Shown: positions 59,772-64,000 of the stretch, one piece after another | Layout of the letters: each line of letters starts with the position of its first letter | How positions within the stretch are numbered: the stretch's first letter is position 1 | NCBI GenBank assembly: GCA_948146395.1 | Contig: OX411558.1 | Span: forward strand, 33,961,350-34,025,349 | DNA length: 64,000 bases | Direction: 5' to 3' | Source: Fragum whitleyi | Taxonomy: Eukaryota; Mollusca; Bivalvia; Cardiida; Cardiidae | The notes under the pieces: model-generated | The model's input: only the letters and a program-made list of their open reading frames with translations | Database searches by the model: none | What the model was told of the DNA's origin: nothing | Position numbers and translations under genes: made by a program

Positions 59772-59775
59772 TTAA

Positions 59776-60262
59776 CAGCTAAAATATGGTAACATAAGCC
59801 GGTTGACGGACAACTGCATTCTTATTTTGGCGTCAATGTAACCACGCGCTTCGTTCCCTTAACACCTTCAATGAAAAACGTATTCAATGAAGAAAAATAT
59901 TTGATTTTATCGTCAGCTATTACTTGATCAGCTACCATTCTGTGAGTCATATTTTTTTCAGGTCTCTTTCTTTCCTCCAAATTCTTATCATCTACCGTTG
60001 TAGCATTTTTGTCAGTTAACAAATTAAATATTCCCTTGTTTTCCAATTGTTTATCACTTTCAGTTGTTCGACTTTGGAGTTCGGTATTTTCAAATTGATG
60101 AAGCTGTTGTTTCGCTTTCCGAAGAATCTCATGTGGAGAACCTTGTATGTTTGAGACTTTTATGTCGCTAGGTTCTAGTTTAGCAAATGCAAACTTATCT
60201 TGCAAACTTATCTTGCAACCTAAAGTTTCCGAAGCCTGCTCGACTACATTGTATTTCAGCAA
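59776..60262 (-). pseudogene. MULE C-terminal region with SWIM zinc finger
   Basis: After the core, EILRKAKQQLHQFE, then KNMTHRMVADQVIADDKIKY and FFIEGVKGTKRVVTLTPK resemble the region before a SWIM finger. A stop and frameshift follow, then ECSCPSTGLCYHILA (59776-59821), which has the Cys-x-Cys...Cys-x-His ligands of a SWIM finger. The MITE insertion begins directly after this point. Confidence 0.8.
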
Positions 60263-60990
60263 AATGATATTTCTGCAAGAAGAACAGCGTCAAGCATATC
60301 ATATCGACAGGAAGTTGTTTCCGCTTTTGTAATGATTTTTATGACATTATTCAAACTTTCTGCTGGATTGTTTGTGATTCCAGAGTAAAAATTGAAGATC
60401 TTTAGTTCATCAAGAAGCCATCTTCCAGTTTGCTCTAGAATCGTATTTTTCACGCTTCTGTGAAAATATTGTCTGAACTCCTTAGATCAATACACTTCAT
60501 CCTCTTCGATATTTGATAAGCACTCTTCGCGAGACGTACTCCGTAATATAATGTGAACATGGTTCGTGTATACAGATATGTCATCCTGGGTTGCTTTTAA
60601 TGTGTTAAGCCATACTTTGATATCCCTTTTGATGTGGTTCCAACAATGAACAACTGGTATATTAGGAATATTTTAAATAATAGGAAATAATAGGAAAGGA
60701 AGTTTTCTTAAGATTCGGAACTGACTCCTTCAAGACTTCAAAAAATCGTTCATGGAATTTTGTGCATCATAAAGGCTAATGGAATAACACGTGACCCTTC
60801 AAAAATGATGTGTTGGTAAGACAAAACACTCACAAATAATTCGCCCAGTTTATAAGTCGTGTCATAGTACATTTTAACTGGCGCATCTTTATCAAACACA
60901 AGAAGCTCGTTAAATTCGGTTAAGATTTCATCCATACCACAAATGCAGACAAGAGGGGGGGGGGGGGGGGGGGGGGTAAATGTCAATTTG
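60256..60990 (-). pseudogene. MULE DDE core segment
   Basis: LLVFDKDAPVKMYYDTTYKL holds the probable first catalytic Asp (about 60861-60863), followed by FVSVLSYQHIIFEGSRVIPL and AFMMHK. After frame changes, IPVVHCWNHIKRDIKVWLNT is the second Asp/CWNH region and FYSGITNNPAESLNNVIKII holds the probable catalytic Glu. Stops between these blocks show it is dead. Confidence 0.8.
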
Positions 60991-61850
60991 CTTGTTGAAA
61001 TTTTCTAACTCGTAAGATATCTCAAACAGGTTATATATGTCATCTTTGCTTAAGCGTTTTTCTCTTCTCGTCTTGTATAAATGATTTTTACTGGTTCAGG
61101 TTTTGAACAGTTCTTACCCCAAGGTCTAAACCTGACTTAGCTTGAGCTTTCGACTCTTTATCGATGACATTTGCGGACAGACTCTCATCGTTGGCCTTAT
61201 TCTTTATTTCCTCAATAACTGATGGACAAGTTCTTCTAAATATAGCTTGAGGGTTTTTAGAATTGCCATGAGGGTCAGGGTCTTAGCATGAGGCGTCACC
61301 TAGATACTGAATTATGCAAAACTCATCATTATCTACAAGCTCGAAAATAAACTTCAGAAATTTCGAGGAGTGAGAAGACCGGGTTCCTATTTTATAAATT
61401 GTCTTTGTTATCATGGTTCCTTGTGCTTTGGGTACCGTCTCTCTTGCATGGCTGTTTTGCCCGATCAATCAAGTAGATCTTTCCACCTTCTGGCTCAGAA
61501 GGCACAGTAGTAGATAGAAACCATGTCTTCAAGACCACCGTTAACACACCTTAAAATTTCAACAACCTCACATGTCGACAAAGCTGTCGATGTCTCCATA
61601 AAAACAACGCTAGCCCCTCCGCCTCTTTGCTGTTGATGAGATACCCTTTTACGCGATCTGTTCTGACGAGTTAGCCTCACAGCAGATTTCGGTTCCGTTG
61701 TTTCCAGCTTGTAACTGCAAAATGGGCGAAGCGCATTTTCTAAAGTATTGGCCAATTTTACAACACCATTGCGCCGAAAGTTGAAAACGTCTCGCGATAA
61801 GAATCTACGTGTATATTGTTTCTCGCTTCCAGTATGTTCTATGATTCGTA

Positions 61851-62990
61851 TTCAAGGGATAATGGCTTCTTTCCGCCGCAAGCTTTCGTTGGCATGTTCG
61901 GCCTTTGCATTTATTTCCTCAATGAAAGCTGCAGGTAAAGCTCGGCCAGGAAATTTGTTATTGCTTCTATGGAGAATTTCTGTTATGAAGATGACTGCAC
62001 TGAAGAATAAGAAGAAATAGTGTTTCTAATTAACGATGGTTCCAATAACACTGTTCCTCATAAGGTTATTTAATCGTGTAACTTATTTTTGCCAATTTCT
62101 CTGTATATCAAAATATAAATAAGATCCATAGCTTCACGCAGTTGAATTGTTCGTCTTTACTCTGACATATTATGTTGTTAACCCTTATTCTACTAAATTT
62201 AGATTAGTTTAATAATTATGTCAAATTTTGGGCATTTAAACCCACAAACCTTAATTAGGCAGCTGACAGAAAAGGTTTAGCTCAGACTGCACACCTGTGT
62301 AGGCTGGGCTCAATTTATACTATCAACAAAATCTTTGAATATGACGTGAGCCGCATATAATTTAATGTGTGTCTTACTATATTTTTCTATTCTAACAATC
62401 CAAGGAGCTTTAACAATATCTAAAAAATATAAGCTATGTTATGTTCACGGCGGACAAACCTCTGCTCGATTTTATATCTAAGTTAATACTTATACATTGG
62501 ATTATTGTCTGCGGTTTCGAATGTCAGTTCAATTAATTTTCAGTTTGAAATAATGCCTTTTAATTTAAAGAAAATATTTGACAAGTCTATAATATCCATG
62601 TATAGGTCGGTTTCAATGACCTGAAATTGACATATGTCGTCTAGATGTATAAAAATCTGATAAATTTCGCTCGACATTGCACGTGTTGTCCTTATATTCT
62701 TCTAACGATATCGAATGTAATAAACATGTATATCCTAAAAATAAAACAATTCGTCAGTAATTAATATTTTAGTAACCTTTTCACTCAAAGTCCAAATTTT
62801 AAGTAAAATAACTATTTGTAAAAAAAAATGACAAAAATTAACAATGTTTTAGAGATGCAGATAAATGATTAATTATTCGTTGAGAAAATTGTGTATTTTT
62901 TCAAAGCTGGGCTCTTTCGTAGAAACCGAGTCCATACCATAGGTTTCATTTACACTTGAATGAATTTTGATTTAAAGCTGGTCCATTACA
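61851..62990. other. No recognised gene
   Basis: Upstream of the MULE N-terminus. The minus strand up to about 62000 has further broken coding-like pieces (NNKFPGRALPAAFIEEINAK) that may belong to an upstream exon or a host fragment. The rest is AT-rich with no motif. Confidence 0.4.
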
Positions 62991-63330
62991 AAACTAGAGC
63001 TGCTTGAGCAGCTCATTTGCTCCACATGGCTCAATCTACTGATATGATAAGACTTTTAGTGAATTGAACGAATGTTCATCTCGAGTAAATAAGTGTTTTA
63101 TAGTGTAACATTTTGGAAAATGATTTTCACAATTTTCACCATATAACTTATACAGAAATGATCTCCGGACCCCAACAAAGGCATATTTTTCATCTTATCT
63201 GAATAATTTTTGTAGACTGATAAATGGTCATTCAAGGATCATTCCGATGAAATTTGGCTGATATCCATCAGTAAGAGGCTAAGAAACAATAAATGGAAAT
63301 TAGCCACGCCCATTAAGGCCTTGTTTTTCT
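62985..63330. repeat. Possible interspersed repeat with small palindrome
   Basis: It includes the palindrome GAGCTGCTTGAGCAGCTC (62997-63014; 8-base arms) and CATTTGCTCCACATGGCTCA. It resembles a repeat type I associate with mollusc genomes; unverified. No coding frame. Confidence 0.4.
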
Positions 63331-63632
63331 TTGGATCAAAATTTCTTAAACAACTCTGAACAGTTTACCAGTAAACAAGTCTTTGGTTTCGACTTATGCC
63401 AAAGTGGTCTGCGAACTTAAATCAATGAAAATAATAAAAACCTGTCCAACTTTAAGGAATAATTGTGTCGGAGATTTTTGTATTGTCCCGTTTTCATTTT
63501 TGCTAAGCATATATAAATCCATTCACGGCTAACCAAGCAAAAATACCTGTATGAAACTAGAAACCTTATCACATTGTTTGAAAAATAGAGTTGCAGTGCG
63601 ATAATGTTTTTAGTTTCATTCCCCCATACATA

Positions 63633-63633
63633 A

Positions 63634-63666
<33 letters not shown>
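63633..63666. repeat. A-tract
   Basis: A run of about 34 A residues. It could be a retroposon tail or simple repeat; the body to its left was not recognised. Confidence 0.8.
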
Positions 63667-63669
<3 letters not shown>

Positions 63670-63766
63670 CATATCTTGTAAATTGATACCACCAGTCTAC
63701 TTTTTGTGTCATCTTAAAAAATAGCGTCGTAATAAAACATGTTTCAATTGAGAAATTACGAGTATT

Positions 63767-64000
63767 TCATTTTTCAGCCAAAAAGAATTCACGATTGTTG
63801 ATGCAGCCTACGTAAATTGAATTCACGAGAAATAGTCTTATTTCTTGTGTATCGCATTTCCAATTCGAGGCCATTCTGAAAATATTCCTAGAACTAGTAT
63901 TCAGCATAAAGCCGGGTGTAAAGGCCACAGGCAATTGTTTAATTGTCAATCTATTGTCATATAGGTAATTTATGAACCAAGGTATCCATCTCCAATCCAA
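63767..64000 (-). other. Open frame running off the window edge
   Basis: A minus-strand frame, open at the window end, reads DWRWIPWFINYLYDNRLTIK, then QLPVAFTPGFMLNTSSRNIF and a stop at 63767. The composition looks protein-like, but I recognise no family. It could be the 3' end of an upstream coding region outside the window or chance. Confidence 0.25.

Larger units (their letters stand above)
58184..61850 (-). pseudogene. MULE-type transposase gene, decayed and interrupted
   Basis: Read from 61850 down, a basic N-terminus (HTGSEKQYTRRFLSRDVFNF) precedes ALRPFCSYKLETTEP and VVFMETSTALSTCEVVEILR. A broken middle part follows, then the DDE core, a SWIM zinc finger and a basic C-terminal tail. 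The domain order and motifs are those of MULE-like transposases common in marine invertebrates. Stops and frameshifts are present, there is a G-run (60955-60976) inside the core, and a 1028-bp MITE splits the gene just after the SWIM finger. Terminal inverted repeats of the MULE were not identified. Confidence 0.78.

Noticed and set aside
1..64000. CRISPR array, bacterial operon, rRNA
   Set aside because: No spaced identical short repeats with unique spacers, no Shine-Dalgarno-linked gene strings and no rRNA-like sequence; content is that of a eukaryotic repeat-rich region.

Overview
This window looks like intergenic or heterochromatic DNA from an animal nuclear genome, most likely a marine invertebrate and quite possibly a bivalve mollusc. 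It is strongly AT-rich, has no operons and no intact long coding region, and is packed with decayed transposons: Ty3/gypsy of Gmr1-like type, non-LTR elements, Tc1, MULE, TTAA-type MITEs, tRNA-derived SINEs and foldback elements. The host assignment is inference from repeat content only. I found no intact host gene; almost every recognisable protein is a transposon relic with stops or frameshifts.

Region 1 (1-28316) is a head-to-tail array of about 10.4-kb units. Copy 1 (1-9018) is cut by the window start, copy 2 (9019-19436) is nearly identical to it, and copy 3 (19437-28316) is older or more eroded, with several deletions, an insertion and an internal duplication. Each unit carries, on the minus strand, a dead Ty3/gypsy pol in the order integrase, linker, reverse transcriptase, RNase H. 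This integrase-first order is known from Gmr1-like elements. The RT is split by a roughly 3.4-kb non-coding insertion with imperfect inverted ends and many copies of an ATACGTTAC-type motif. Each unit also has a junction hairpin with perfect 41-bp arms (broken in copy 3) and a short open frame of 85-86 codons that may be a captured receptor exon.

Region 2 (28317-31540): only copy 3 continues into the matching protease and gag relics (28810-30070). Copy 3 is therefore the native end of the retroelement, and copies 1-2 arose by duplicating part of it. A Tc1-like transposase relic (30537-30945, minus) and a LINE fragment (30945-31540, plus) follow.

Region 3 (31500-44100) is a mosaic of LINE relics: an endonuclease piece at 33010-33540 (minus), RT pieces at 35337-36000 (plus), 40890-41650 (minus) and 41980-42170 (plus), and a foldback element at 42661-42850. 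Long stretches between them hold nothing I can name.

Region 4 (44100-57000) is dominated by inverted and tandem repeats. An outer inverted pair (45653-46861 and 53917-55653) encloses an inner pair (about 50870-51446 and 52157-52735). There are also two tRNA-like SINE heads, a 0.2-kb MITE whose empty site survives in a paralogous repeat at 31.66 kb, and a 705-bp tandem duplication (55571-56980).

Region 5 (58184-61850) is a decayed MULE-type transposase gene on the minus strand. It is interrupted by a 1028-bp MITE (58744-59771) flanked by TTAA on both sides. This MITE carries six copies of the 14-bp palindrome GTTACCATGGCAAC, which matches the RFX-factor X-box consensus, at 114-174 bp spacing. 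I consider it the most interesting element in the window. From 62 kb to the end there are only repeats and a possible coding piece running off the edge.
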